Source: Sinomonas terrae
GTDB lineage: Bacteria; Actinomycetota; Actinomycetes; Actinomycetales; Micrococcaceae
Length of the DNA: 64,000 bases
Reading direction: 5' to 3'
Assembly: GCF_022539255.1 (NCBI RefSeq)
Contig: NZ_JAKZBV010000001.1
Coordinates: 3,472,001-3,536,000 of the forward strand
Made by a program: the position numbers and the translations under genes. The notes under the pieces are model-generated. The model had not been told where the DNA came from, made no database searches, and worked only from the letters and a program-made list of their open reading frames with translations. Below are positions 17,845 to 25,490 of the stretch, piece after piece (the first letter of the stretch is position 1; each line of letters begins with the position of its first letter).

Positions 17845-17893
17845 AACGGGGGCCGGCAAAGCGCCAGCCTCCGTCGTCAAGTAGGAGGATGCT

Positions 17894-18082
17894 GTGACTG
17901 AGCTGATACACCGAGTGGTACTCGGCCCGGCTGCTTCCCCCACAGCGGAGCTCGCGGAAGAGCTCCAGGGAAAGCGCAGAGGCGAGGCGGAGGAGTTGCG
18001 CGAAGTGGCGCGACTGGCTTTGGCGATGGCGATCCGTCGCTACCGGGAGAGCTCTGGAAGCTCGCCGAAGGCCTGCGCATGA
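17894..18082 (+). CDS. small protein, first of a coupled pair
   Basis: A 62-residue charged, helix-prone protein (LAEELQGKRRGEAEELREVA) of unknown function. The GTG start follows AGGAGG at good spacing. It lies directly downstream of the TetR palindromes, and its stop overlaps the next ATG by four bases, so the pair should be co-translated and TetR-controlled. Confidence 0.55.
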   Translation: MTELIHRVVLGPAASPTAELAEELQGKRRGEAEELREVARLALAMAIRRYRESSGSSPKACA

Positions 18083-18351
18083 GGCAAGAACTGAGTCCCA
18101 AGGATGACATGCGACGCGCGCTCTCTGGCGACCGCAAGGTCATCGTCGACGAGCGCAATGCCGAGCTGCACTGCTATCTGGTGGCAGCGGGGGTGCAGTC
18201 CGCGCGGGTGGTGTGGACGACCGCATCGGGGCGACGACGGCAGCGGGTGGTCCAACTCGCGCAGGTCCGCCTCCCAGAACCGGCCAAGCCGTGGGAGGGA
18301 GTCGAGATCTCTCCCGATCGGATTCCCTTCGCCTCCCCCGCGCGGCTGTGA
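18079..18351 (+). CDS. small protein, second of a coupled pair
   Basis: A 90-residue protein with predicted beta-strands (HCYLVAAGVQSARVVWTTAS) and no recognised family. Its ATG overlaps the upstream stop (ATGA). The 3' end runs into four 16-bp repeats whose unit contains the TGA stop, so alternative lengths would arise only by mutation within the array. The neighbourhood (TetR operators, gvpA downstream) suggests a regulated locus, but no function follows from the sequence. Confidence 0.5.
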   Translation: MRQELSPKDDMRRALSGDRKVIVDERNAELHCYLVAAGVQSARVVWTTASGRRRQRVVQLAQVRLPEPAKPWEGVEISPDRIPFASPARL

Positions 18352-18408
18352 TTCGACACAGCTCTGATTCGACACAGCTGTGATTCGACACAGCTCTGAT
18401 TCAGAGCA
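18345..18408. repeat. 4 x 16-bp tandem array over a stop codon
   Basis: Units GCTGTGATTCGACACA and GCTCTGATTCGACACA alternate at 18345, 18361, 18377 and 18393 (the last diverges at its 3' end). The first unit contains the TGA (18349-18351) of the 90-residue gene, and every unit carries a TGA at the same place. From 18409 to 18618 no gene is seen, only an 11-base direct repeat GCGACTAACTA near 18546. Confidence 0.9.
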
Positions 18409-18618
18409 GATTTCCCCAGCCAACCGTGGGCCGGACTCCAAGGAGCGGAGCGGCCAGCGGCGCTAGGAATGTCGGGGCCGCCGTCGTGCGCTGCGTCGAT
18501 CGGCGGGATACTGGCAGGCAGCAGGGTTCGAGCCGGCGGCCGGGCGACTAACTAGGCGACTAACTAATGAGCGCGGCCTAATGGGCGCGGCGCGGCGCGC
18601 TGAGGAAGCAGGCTGACC

Positions 18619-18963
18619 ATGGGTGGTTATCTCGACCGGCCGCACTCGAGTTCGCTCGCCGACGTGCTCAACGTCATCCTCGACAAGGGCCTCGTCATTG
18701 ATGCCTATGTACAGCTTTCCCTGTTGGGGGTCGACGTCCTCAGTGTGGACGCGCGCTTCGTTGTGGCAAGCGTCGACACCTATCTCCGTTATGCCGAAGC
18801 CACGAACAGGCTTGACCTCGCGAAGCAGACCGAAGGAAAGGCGCCCCCGGACCTCGCGGCGAAGGCCTTCGACAGCACAGCAGAGACCATTGCCCATGAC
18901 GTCGCCCAGAAGAAGACCGAGAACTTCGTCGAGAACGTCAAAGACTTCTTCACCCCGGGCTAG
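18619..18963 (+). CDS. gas vesicle structural protein GvpA/GvpJ family (orphan)
   Basis: A 114-residue protein with the full GvpA signature: LADVLNVILDKGLVIDAYVQ (about 14-33), then SLLGVDVLSVDARFVVASVD and TYLRYAEATNRLDL. The C-terminal 45 residues are a charged tail like that of actinobacterial GvpA/J proteins. GvpA forms the rib shell of gas vesicles, but no gvpF, G, K, L, N, O or S was found in this window, so assembly of vesicles cannot be inferred. A role outside flotation, as suggested for streptomycete gvp clusters, is possible. The neighbouring genes on the same strand are small and uncharacterised. Confidence 0.88.
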   Translation: MGGYLDRPHSSSLADVLNVILDKGLVIDAYVQLSLLGVDVLSVDARFVVASVDTYLRYAEATNRLDLAKQTEGKAPPDLAAKAFDSTAETIAHDVAQKKTENFVENVKDFFTPG

Positions 18964-18997
18964 AGGTTTCCGGGCCGCGGCAGCATAGGATCGCCCC

Positions 18998-19558
18998 GTG
19001 GACAGGACACCTCCGCAGTTGGATGCGACGACGCTCCTCCAGCACATCGAGCAAACGCCCGCGCTCGTCGCCGTCGGCATGCGCGCTCCCGTCGTCGAAC
19101 GCGTGGTGGAGCGCCCCGAACCCGATCGCTTCGCCGTCCTCCTCGCCAGCCCGGACGACGGCGCACGGCACGTTGTGGAGGTCCAGCTCGGCGAGGCGGA
19201 CGAGGACCAGGTGCTCCGCGCCCTCTCGCACTGGGCCGTCGAACGGCAGCGGCTCCCCGATCTCGAACACCACGCGGCCATCGTCGCGGAGCGCATTCCG
19301 CCGCATGTCGCTCGCGCCGTCGCCCTCGCCCGGCGGATCGCGCCCATTGAAGCCCTCGAACTCGAGGTCGAGGAGCGGGAGGGGATGCTGGCTCTGCAGG
19401 CCGGCCCGGTCGACCCGCCTGCAGGGGCGGATCCGGAGGCGGAGCTCGCGAGCGCCTTACGTCTGCGCCACTTCCTCGAATCTCTCGACCCCGCCGACCC
19501 GCTCTCCGCGAGGCTCATGGGTCCACGCCCCACGCGGCTCGGCCAACGGGAGGTCTGA
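18998..19558 (+). CDS. PD-(D/E)XK nuclease-like hypothetical protein
   Basis: A 186-residue acidic protein starting at a GTG 34 bases after gvpA. The central segment VVEVQLGEADEDQVLRALSH followed by WAVERQRLPDLEHHAAIVAE resembles, from memory, proteins of the PD-(D/E)XK superfamily with the pattern EVxLGExDExHxxRxxxYW and a conserved hydrophobic-AE motif. The upstream Asp of the active site is not certain here (RFAVLLASPDDG precedes). The C-terminal 50 residues are Pro/Ala/Glu-rich. If active it would cleave nucleic acid, but the essential residues look partly replaced. Confidence 0.45.
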   Translation: MDRTPPQLDATTLLQHIEQTPALVAVGMRAPVVERVVERPEPDRFAVLLASPDDGARHVVEVQLGEADEDQVLRALSHWAVERQRLPDLEHHAAIVAERIPPHVARAVALARRIAPIEALELEVEEREGMLALQAGPVDPPAGADPEAELASALRLRHFLESLDPADPLSARLMGPRPTRLGQREV

Positions 19559-19627
19559 CCCCGCTTGGCGACGCCCGGGGCGGGTAACCCACGAGGACGT
19601 GAACAGCCCAAGTGGAAGGAGAGCGTC

Positions 19628-19882
19628 ATGATCGAGCGCGGCAGCAACAAGCACGGCCCGCAGCTGGACGACGAGATGAAGCACGAGGACCAGGGCACCG
19701 TCCGCAGCGGCCGTCCGGGCCACGTCGAGGACTTTCGCCAGACCGAGCCCTTCCCCGATGACACTGACAGTCCCGAGGTCCAGGCCGCAGTGGAGCACGG
19801 GACCACGGGGGGAACCGAAGAAGCGGAGCCAGGGGCAGCAGAGTCCGAGGAAGACGAGGGCCAAGGCGACACTCCCGAATGA
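19628..19882 (+). CDS. small acidic protein (MIERGSNKHGPQLDDEM type)
   Basis: An 84-residue, strongly acidic, probably disordered protein. The N-terminus MIERGSNKHGPQLDDEMKHE resembles the start of actinobacterial proteins that carry a C-terminal DUF2795 domain, but that domain is absent here; the rest is Glu/Asp/Thr-rich. AAGGAG lies seven bases before the ATG at 19628. Function unknown. Confidence 0.6.
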   Translation: MIERGSNKHGPQLDDEMKHEDQGTVRSGRPGHVEDFRQTEPFPDDTDSPEVQAAVEHGTTGGTEEAEPGAAESEEDEGQGDTPE

Positions 19883-19917
19883 TGTGACTGCTCCTCCGAC
19901 ACGGGTAAGGGGCGGTC

Positions 19918-20280
19918 ATGGACGCGCTGCTGGCAGAGCACATCTATGAGGAGATCCTTGCGCGGCTCGACGCCGCGAAGCGCGGCGGGTCGCTGCGGGC
20001 GTCCGTAGAGGCGGAAGTCTGGGAGCCGGCCGCGGAGAGCCACCGGCCCTCCAGCGCTCGTGTCGGCGACCCTTGCGAGGGCTGCGGCGAGCCTTGGCCG
20101 TGTCCGGTTGTGAGAGACCTCCTGAAGTCCGGGGTGGTCGCACCTTTCGAGGCGATGGCCGCGGCCCTCCCGCCTCCCCTGAGGGCGGCCACCGCCGGCC
20201 CTTCGGAGCACCACGTCCCACGCCGTCGGTGGCTTTCGCGGCGACGCAGGCGCCAACCACGCCGTTTCCCGCCTTCTTAG
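19918..20280 (+). CDS. hypothetical protein with CEGCGEPWPC motif
   Basis: A 120-residue protein with no named family. Its centre reads DPCEGCGEPWPCPVVRDLLK followed by SG, a Cys-x-x-Cys-Gly-x-Pro-Trp-Pro-Cys arrangement that could bind a metal. The same motif, DPCDQCGEPWPC, occurs in a 52-residue protein at 47362-47520, so this is a small family in the genome. The N-terminal 40 residues look helical (AEHIYEEILARLDAAKRGGS). The C-terminal 35 residues are Arg-rich. AAGGGG precedes the ATG. It follows the acidic-protein gene by 35 bases, probably in one transcript. Confidence 0.6.
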   Translation: MDALLAEHIYEEILARLDAAKRGGSLRASVEAEVWEPAAESHRPSSARVGDPCEGCGEPWPCPVVRDLLKSGVVAPFEAMAAALPPPLRAATAGPSEHHVPRRRWLSRRRRRQPRRFPPS

Positions 20281-20408
20281 AAGAGCCGCCTTCCTAGAAG
20301 AGGCGCGCACAGCAACCGGCCCACAGCCAGCTGAAAGCCTTCCCAAAGCCCACAGACACCCGGGCCGAGGACAGTGGAACTAGAACCACTGGACTCAGGG
20401 AGGCAGGA

Positions 20409-20711
20409 ATGATCAGCTACCGGCCCATCGCCGCATTGACGGTCGACGACGGCGGGCTGAGGTCCGCGTTGAAGGCCATGGCCTGGACGGCGCTGCTGGG
20501 AGCCCCGCCAGCCGAGCACAGCGACCACGAGGGCAGCAGCAATGCCTGGAAGCCCGAACAAATCACAGACGCGCAGGCAATCAGAGAGGCGCGGGAACCG
20601 AGGCCTTGCGCATTGCGGCGAGCCGCTCATCGGCTGTCAGGACCTCCGCGAACGGCGTCGCCCGCCGCAGCTGAGCACCCTGCTCGCCCGGGGCAAGCAT
20701 CGAGTCGATGA
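20409..20711 (+). CDS. possible small protein
   Basis: An ATG with GGAGG nearby opens a frame of 100 codons. The first 60 or so (MISYRPIAALTVDDGGLRSA) have the high-GC3 codon pattern of real genes. The rest overlaps the 3' end of the convergent gene at 20581-21153 and looks like antisense. It may be real, a fragment with a lost stop, or chance. Confidence 0.28.
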   Translation: MISYRPIAALTVDDGGLRSALKAMAWTALLGAPPAEHSDHEGSSNAWKPEQITDAQAIREAREPRPCALRRAAHRLSGPPRTASPAAAEHPARPGQASSR

Positions 20712-21153
20712 GCGACTCCACGTCCCCCTCGAGCAGCCGCTCCCACTCCCCGAGCTGATCGGCAAGCTGCCCGGGCCGCCCGCCGTCGTCCGGCTGGCCG
20801 CCGTCGTCCCCGCGCAGCAGCTTGAGGCGAGCCCGGGCGGCGGCGACGACAGGCGCTGGGTCCTCACGCAGCTTGTCCACCACCGCCCGGTGCAGCTCCC
20901 AGGCCACGCGATCGTCCTGGTTCTCGAGGACTGGCCGTCTGCCGCGCGCCTGCTCAATATCGTCCTGGGCTGTCAGAACGCTGCAGCCGAGGATATGGGC
21001 GATCTCGCTCAGCGGCACTCCCGCCGCGTAGAGGCCGAAGATCGACTCGCAGCGGTCCCCCTCAGCGACGGAAGTGCCCTCGCCTGCTAGCAGGGGGTCC
21101 TCAGGAGAGGTGACGGCCTGTTCCAGCAGAGAAGCGATGAAGGGCTGCAGCAT
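20581..21153 (-). CDS. hypothetical protein with HTH-like segment
   Basis: A 190-residue protein, not recognised. An HTH-like stretch, SIFGLYAAGVPLSEIAHILG followed by CSVLTAQDDIEQARGR, sits at about residues 37-72. The remainder is helical and charged (RVAWELHRAVVDKLREDPAP). It could be a small regulator or antitoxin-like protein; no partner gene is visible. A 9-bp inverted repeat at 21207-21242 lies upstream and could be its operator. Confidence 0.5.
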   Translation of the reverse strand: MLQPFIASLLEQAVTSPEDPLLAGEGTSVAEGDRCESIFGLYAAGVPLSEIAHILGCSVLTAQDDIEQARGRRPVLENQDDRVAWELHRAVVDKLREDPAPVVAAARARLKLLRGDDGGQPDDGGRPGQLADQLGEWERLLEGDVESLIDSMLAPGEQGAQLRRATPFAEVLTADERLAAMRKASVPAPL

Positions 21154-21512
21154 GCTGGTCCGCTACCCAGCTTCGGCCAAGCCACGCGGAACAGCCATTC
21201 CGTTCCAGAACACCGTTCCGTTCTGATATTGAGCGGTGTTCTGTCAAGTGGGCATGGTGAGGTGCCGTCGGGAAGGAGGTCCCCGGCGGCACCTCTGTGC
21301 TTCGCTAGGTGGGGGGTGGCGAGCGTGTCGTTCGGCGACGCGCGGTCAGACTGATATGCGCGGGTTGGCTACCGCAGGGCGGTGGTTCGGCTGGAGCTGT
21401 TCCGCGGGTCTAGAAGTCGAGCGTCGGCCCGGGAGGCCTGCTCATAGAACGGACGCGGGTAGCTCCACGCGCTGCCGTCATTCCCCATCCTCGGCGAAGC
21501 GGTCTGCGAAGC
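21154..21512. other. intergenic region between the HTH gene and IS110 remnant
   Basis: No gene seen. It holds an inverted repeat AGAACACCG/CGGTGTTCT (21207-21215 and 21234-21242) with repeated CCGTTCC around it, close to the HTH gene start. A GAGGTGCCG/CGGCACCTC hairpin (21259-21295) follows. The part nearest 21512 is probably the noncoding end of the interrupted IS110 element. Confidence 0.5.
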
Positions 21513-22479
21513 TCAGTCGTCCATGACGGCTAGGGACCAGCACCAGCCTGCCAGCTCGCGTGCTATTGCGGCGTTGGCGACGGTGGGCCGCTTGCTGCGC
21601 TTGAGGAACTTGACCCAGCGGGCGTGCAGGCGCCGATTGCCCGCATCGCCCCGGGCCCTGGCGGCTGCGGGGGCGAGGTCCCAGCGATCCTGCATCCTCT
21701 TTCCGATGCTGTAGTGGGCGCGGTGGTGCCAGGCTGCCTCGACAAGCAGCCTGCGGGCGTGGGAGTTGCCGGCTTTGGTGACCGGGCCTTGGGCGCGGGA
21801 GCCGCCCGAGGAGTGCTCGGAGGGGACGAGCCCGACGAAGGAGCCGATCGTGGCCCCGGTGAACCTCCCCCAGTCGCCGATCTCCACCGCAAGGGCGAAC
21901 CCGGTCAGGGTGCTGACACCACGTAGGCACCCCAGGCGCCGCACGATGGGGGTGAACTCCGAATCGGCCGCCAGCTCCTCGATCGCCGCATCAAGGCGGT
22001 CCCTGCGTGCCTTGACCGACAGGACGGCCTCATAGTCGGAGTCGAAGGCCGCCCGTGTCGCCCTCGACTCCAGCAGCGCGAGAGCCTCGCGGCGCAGCCA
22101 GACGTCGTGCTTTCCTGTCCAGGCGTCCCCACCCTCGTAGACGATCCCGTGGCGCAGGAGGAGCTTGGAAAGCCGGTGCCTGGCACGCATCAGATCGCCT
22201 CGGCAGTCCTCCCTGGCCCGGACCAGATCGCGCGCCGACTCCTGGCCTACGGTCGGGACCGCGACCGCAGTTACCTCGTCTAAGCGCAGCAGCCGCGCCA
22301 GGTGCACCGCGTCCCTTGCATCGGTCTTGACCCGGTCTCCCGATGGCCGCTGGAGCTTCGACGGCGCGGCGACCACGCACCTGACTCCCTGTGAGGTCAA
22401 GGCCCTCGCAAGTCCGAACCCCGTTGGGCCGGCCTCGTAGACTACGGCGACCGGGCCGGAAAGCCCTCCCAGCCATGAC
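21513..22479 (-). pseudogene. IS110-family transposase, C-terminal part (interrupted)
   Basis: The C-terminal 320 or so residues of an IS110-type (DEDD) transposase. VYEAGPTGFGLARAL begins the visible family sequence, VKTDARDAVHLARLLR is the conserved Asp region, and the C-terminal transposase_20 domain holds GVSTLTGFALAVEIGDWGRF and SFVGLVPSEHSSGGSR. The frame is open up to the IS21 junction. The missing N-terminus is found at 25067-25191, on the other side of the inserted element. Joining 25191-25067 to 22479-21513 gives exactly 364 codons, so the gene was intact before insertion. Confidence 0.92.
22474..22479. repeat. target-site duplication, left copy
   Basis: CATGAC directly abuts the IS21-type left end (TGTCAACGGCC). 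The same six bases follow the right end at 25061-25066. Confidence 0.85.
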
Positions 22480-22598
22480 TGTCAACGGCCAGTTGGTTTT
22501 CCCCGTGGACGGCCAGTTGTTGTCCCCGGTGGCGGCCATCTTTCCTCCCCACGTATGGCCAGTTGATTCCCCGGTTCGGGTTTGGACTGTCTGTCGGG

Positions 22599-23396
22599 TC
22601 AGCGGAAGGGCGTCACCCCCTTGCCGGAGGCGGCTTGGGCGAGGCGGTAGGACTCGCCCTTGGTCTCGACCCGGTGGGCGTGGTGCATGAACCTGTCCAC
22701 CGTCGCGGTCGCGATGGTCTTGGGCATGATCTCGTCGAATCCGGCCGGGGCGAGGTTCGAGCTGACCGCCATCGCCCGGCGCTCGTAGGCGGCGTCCACG
22801 AGGCGGTAGAACCCCTCGGCGGCGTCTGGGGAGACCGGGAGCAGGCCTATGTCGTCCACGATGATCAGATCGCTGCGCACGACCCTGGTCAGGGCCCGGG
22901 CGATGGAGTCGTCGGCGCGGTGCTTGCGCACCAGGGCGCCGAGATCCTCGATCCCGAACCAGGACACGATCATGCCGGCCTCGACTGCCGCGTGGCCGAG
23001 CGCCTCGCAGAAGTGCGACTTCCCAGTCCCCGACGGCCCGTAGATCGCGAGATTCTCCCGCCGGCGGACCCATTCGAGGGACTTGAGTGCTTCCTGGGTC
23101 GGGCGCGGGATCGGGGAGAGCTCCTCGTCCCAGTCGCCGAAGGTCTTCCCTGCCGGGAAGCCGGCGGATTTGCGGCGGGTGATCAGGTTGGCGCGGTCGC
23201 GGCCGGCGACTTCCTCCGCGAGCAGGACCCGCACGAGCTCGGCCGGGTCCCAGCGCTGGGCCTTCGCCGTGGGGATCAGGTCCGTGAGCGCCTTGCGCAT
23301 GTGGGGCAGCTTCAGCCGGCGGGTCAGCTCCAGGGCCTCGGCCAGCGGGTCGCCGTGGGCGCGGGCGACCACGGTCTGCATCGTTGTGATCGTCAC
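22599..23396 (-). CDS. istB: IS21-family helper ATPase IstB
   Basis: A 265-residue AAA+ ATPase of the DnaC-like IstB family, which assembles on DNA and directs target choice for IstA. The Walker A motif is GPSGTGKSH (about residues 105-113), Walker B is DLIIVDDIGLLP and a sensor region follows at AVSSNLAPAGFDEI. The GTG at 23396 overlaps the istA stop (GTGA), the usual translational coupling in IS21. Length matches the family. Confidence 0.93.
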   Translation of the reverse strand: MTITTMQTVVARAHGDPLAEALELTRRLKLPHMRKALTDLIPTAKAQRWDPAELVRVLLAEEVAGRDRANLITRRKSAGFPAGKTFGDWDEELSPIPRPTQEALKSLEWVRRRENLAIYGPSGTGKSHFCEALGHAAVEAGMIVSWFGIEDLGALVRKHRADDSIARALTRVVRSDLIIVDDIGLLPVSPDAAEGFYRLVDAAYERRAMAVSSNLAPAGFDEIMPKTIATATVDRFMHHAHRVETKGESYRLAQAASGKGVTPFR

Positions 23397-24925
23397 CGGT
23401 CCTCCTCCTCGCCCGTCATGTCGGCGGCGGCGGGCTCTGAGCCATCGAGGCGGCCCCAGCCGCCCGTGCCCGGCTGGAGGGAATGGGCCTCGGAGGCCCG
23501 GGAGGGCTCCACGTGGGCGAGCCCGGCCTGGTAGCCCAGGATCGAGACCAGGTCCCTGTCGGCGAACCTGCCCGTCGTCGCGGCCGTGCCCAGGGCCCGG
23601 TCGACCTGGTCGGTGCCGTAGAGCTTGGCGAACGCAACGGCCTCGGCCATCTTCGCCCGGATCCGCCTGGCTCCCGCGGCGGCGGCCTCGACCAGCCACG
23701 CCTTGGCACCCGCGCCGAGCATCAGGAACGCTGCCTCCTCCGGGGTGGTCGCCCTGGGCTGGCGGTCCGCGGCCTCATCCGCCCGGGGCGGGTAGTGCGC
23801 GTCGTCCAGGACTGGGGTCCCGGGACGCCCGGTCGCATGCCGGGCCACCTCGCGGGCCTCCCCGCGCTCGGCCACGGAAGTGACGATGACCTCCTCGCCC
23901 GCCTCGCGCACCCAGACCCTGGTGTTGGCCAGCTCGTGCGGGACCGAGTACCGGACCCCGTTCATCGACACGGTCGCGTCCCAGTTCACCCGGCGGGTGG
24001 TCCCGAACACCACCGTGAACGGCGCCTTCGGAAGCAGATGCAGCCGCTCCCGCTCCGCAGCGAGCATCGCCGCCGGCGCCTGCCGTGTCTCCCGGTGCGG
24101 GCGGGCGTTGACCTCGTCGCAGAAATCGTGGCACGCCTTCTCCAACTGCCCGAAGGTGCGGTACTCCTCGAGCAGGTTCGCCGCCGTGGGCACCAGATCC
24201 GCCTTCGAGATCCGCACCGTGGACTCCGAGCCGCCCTTGGACTGCGGGTCGGCGGGAACGCAGGTGCGCACGGTCATCCCGTAGTGGCGGCCCATCTCCA
24301 CGATCTGCGGGTTGCGCACCGCGACCCTGGCGATGTGGTCGGCGGTCACGGTGCGCTCGTTGTCGGTCAGCGCGAACGCCGGGACCCCGCCCATCCTGCG
24401 CAGCGTGGCATCCATGCACGCCACGACCGTCGGCAGGCTCTTGTCCCAGATCGGGATCACGACGCGGAACCGCGACCACGCCAGCCACGCGCACCACAGC
24501 AGCGTCGCCCGGCCCCCGATCCTCGGCCCCCATCCGTAGTCCCACTGCAGCCACAGCCCAGGCTCGACGATCCAGGGGCGGAACACGCGCCGCCGCCCCG
24601 CCGCGAACTGCGCCTTGGCCTCCGCGACCGTGCGCCTCGTGGTCCTCTCCGCGCCGGTGAACCCCATCGCGACCAGCCGCTCATGGACCACATCCGCCCG
24701 GACCCGGCCTCCCGAGCGCTCGACGAGTTCTTCGATCTTCGGCAGGAACCCGTCGATCGGCCTGGCCCGCTGCCCCTTCTCGCGATCCGGCCCTCCGGCA
24801 GCCCGCAGCTTCACATACCTGGCCACCGTGTGATGGTCACACCCCGCGAGCTCCGCTGCGGCACGGTAGCTGCCGGTGAGGTCATACGCCTCAAGAATCT
24901 CCATGATCTCCTCGTTGCTCTTCAT
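23393..24925 (-). CDS. istA: IS21-family transposase IstA
   Basis: A 510-residue DDE transposase. An N-terminal HTH (EAYDLTGSYRAAAELAGCDH then HTVARYVKLR) is followed by a retroviral-type integrase core with LQWDYGWGPRIGG (first Asp near 128), TDNERTVTADH (second Asp) and a Glu downstream near SKGGSESTVRISKADLV. A beta-barrel region NWDATVSMNGVRYSVPHEL and a C-terminal tail that contacts IstB complete it. It is intact and in the same orientation as the interrupted IS110 gene. Confidence 0.93.
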   Translation of the reverse strand: MKSNEEIMEILEAYDLTGSYRAAAELAGCDHHTVARYVKLRAAGGPDREKGQRARPIDGFLPKIEELVERSGGRVRADVVHERLVAMGFTGAERTTRRTVAEAKAQFAAGRRRVFRPWIVEPGLWLQWDYGWGPRIGGRATLLWCAWLAWSRFRVVIPIWDKSLPTVVACMDATLRRMGGVPAFALTDNERTVTADHIARVAVRNPQIVEMGRHYGMTVRTCVPADPQSKGGSESTVRISKADLVPTAANLLEEYRTFGQLEKACHDFCDEVNARPHRETRQAPAAMLAAERERLHLLPKAPFTVVFGTTRRVNWDATVSMNGVRYSVPHELANTRVWVREAGEEVIVTSVAERGEAREVARHATGRPGTPVLDDAHYPPRADEAADRQPRATTPEEAAFLMLGAGAKAWLVEAAAAGARRIRAKMAEAVAFAKLYGTDQVDRALGTAATTGRFADRDLVSILGYQAGLAHVEPSRASEAHSLQPGTGGWGRLDGSEPAAADMTGEEEDR

Positions 24926-25060
24926 CCGCGATCATCACCACGACCGGCGGAAGGAATCCCGCACCCGGGGAGAACAACTGGCCGTGGACGGGGAGAAAGA
25001 ACTGGCCGTCAGCGGGGAACTATCTGGCCGCCAATGGGGAGAATCTCATGGCCGCTGACA

Positions 25061-25066
25061 CATGAC
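25061..25066. repeat. target-site duplication, right copy
   Basis: CATGAC, identical to 22474-22479, follows the IS21 right end TGTCAGCGGCC (read on minus). Confidence 0.85.
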
Positions 25067-25191
25067 TTCACAACCTCGAAAGACGGGGCCATTCTGGCCT
25101 GGACCAACTCACCCGTGACGCCGTCGATCGCTGCCGCCGCGATCGAGTGGGCGTGCACATCCAGCCCAACACTCGTACGCTCAATGAACAC
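25067..25191 (-). pseudogene. IS110-family transposase, N-terminal part (interrupted)
   Basis: From GTG 25191 the minus strand encodes MFIERTSVGLDVHAHSIAAA, then AIDGVTGELVQARMAPSFEV and VKS, the DEDD-domain start of an IS110-type transposase with its first catalytic Asp (GLDVHA). It is cut at the IS21 insertion after Ser. The C-terminal remainder is at 21513-22479. Confidence 0.9.
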
Positions 25192-25490
25192 CTGTGAGTC
25201 TTGGAGCGGCTGGTCCGGGACCGGCTGGCAGGGTAGGTGCTGGACGCCTTCTCCTCGGCTGTGACTCGAATGAACACTGGCCCCTTCATGGGCCTTCGCC
25301 CCGAATTGTCCAGCCATGGGGGTTGGTGCCCGGCGCCCGCCCGGCCCACACCGATGGCTTGATCAGAAGACTGCCCGACCCCTGCGGGGCCGTGGCCCAT
25401 CACAGGAATGCCTCGGAGTGACCTTCACCCGGGCCGACGCCGGCCGCGCCGCGGCCAGAAGCATCTGCCCCTACTCGAGGAAGGAACCCC
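25192..25490. other. noncoding DNA between two IS110-type elements
   Basis: No gene seen. It should contain the upstream end of the interrupted IS110 element and the upstream end of the second one. IS110 elements lack clear inverted repeats, so the boundaries cannot be set. A small GC hairpin CCCTGCGGGG lies near 25379. Confidence 0.4.

Larger units (their letters stand above)
22480..25060 (-). mobile_element. IS21-family insertion sequence, complete
   Basis: A 2581-bp element bounded by TGTCAACGGCC (plus, left) and the inverse of TGTCAGCGGCC (right), with 6-bp target duplications CATGAC. Both ends hold several internal copies of a GGCCAGTTG...TCCCC block, the multiple terminal repeats typical of IS21. 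It carries istA and istB overlapping by GTGA. It is inserted in an IS110-family transposase gene. Both genes appear intact, so it may still be mobile. Confidence 0.93.

Noticed and set aside
18520..18545. GGGTTCGAGCC resembling a tRNA T-arm
   Set aside because: No acceptor, D or anticodon arm can be built around it.
18463..20346. A 627-codon minus-strand frame over gvpA and the small genes
   Set aside because: It covers five plus-strand genes with better starts, and one is a clear GvpA; the frame has no recognisable domain.
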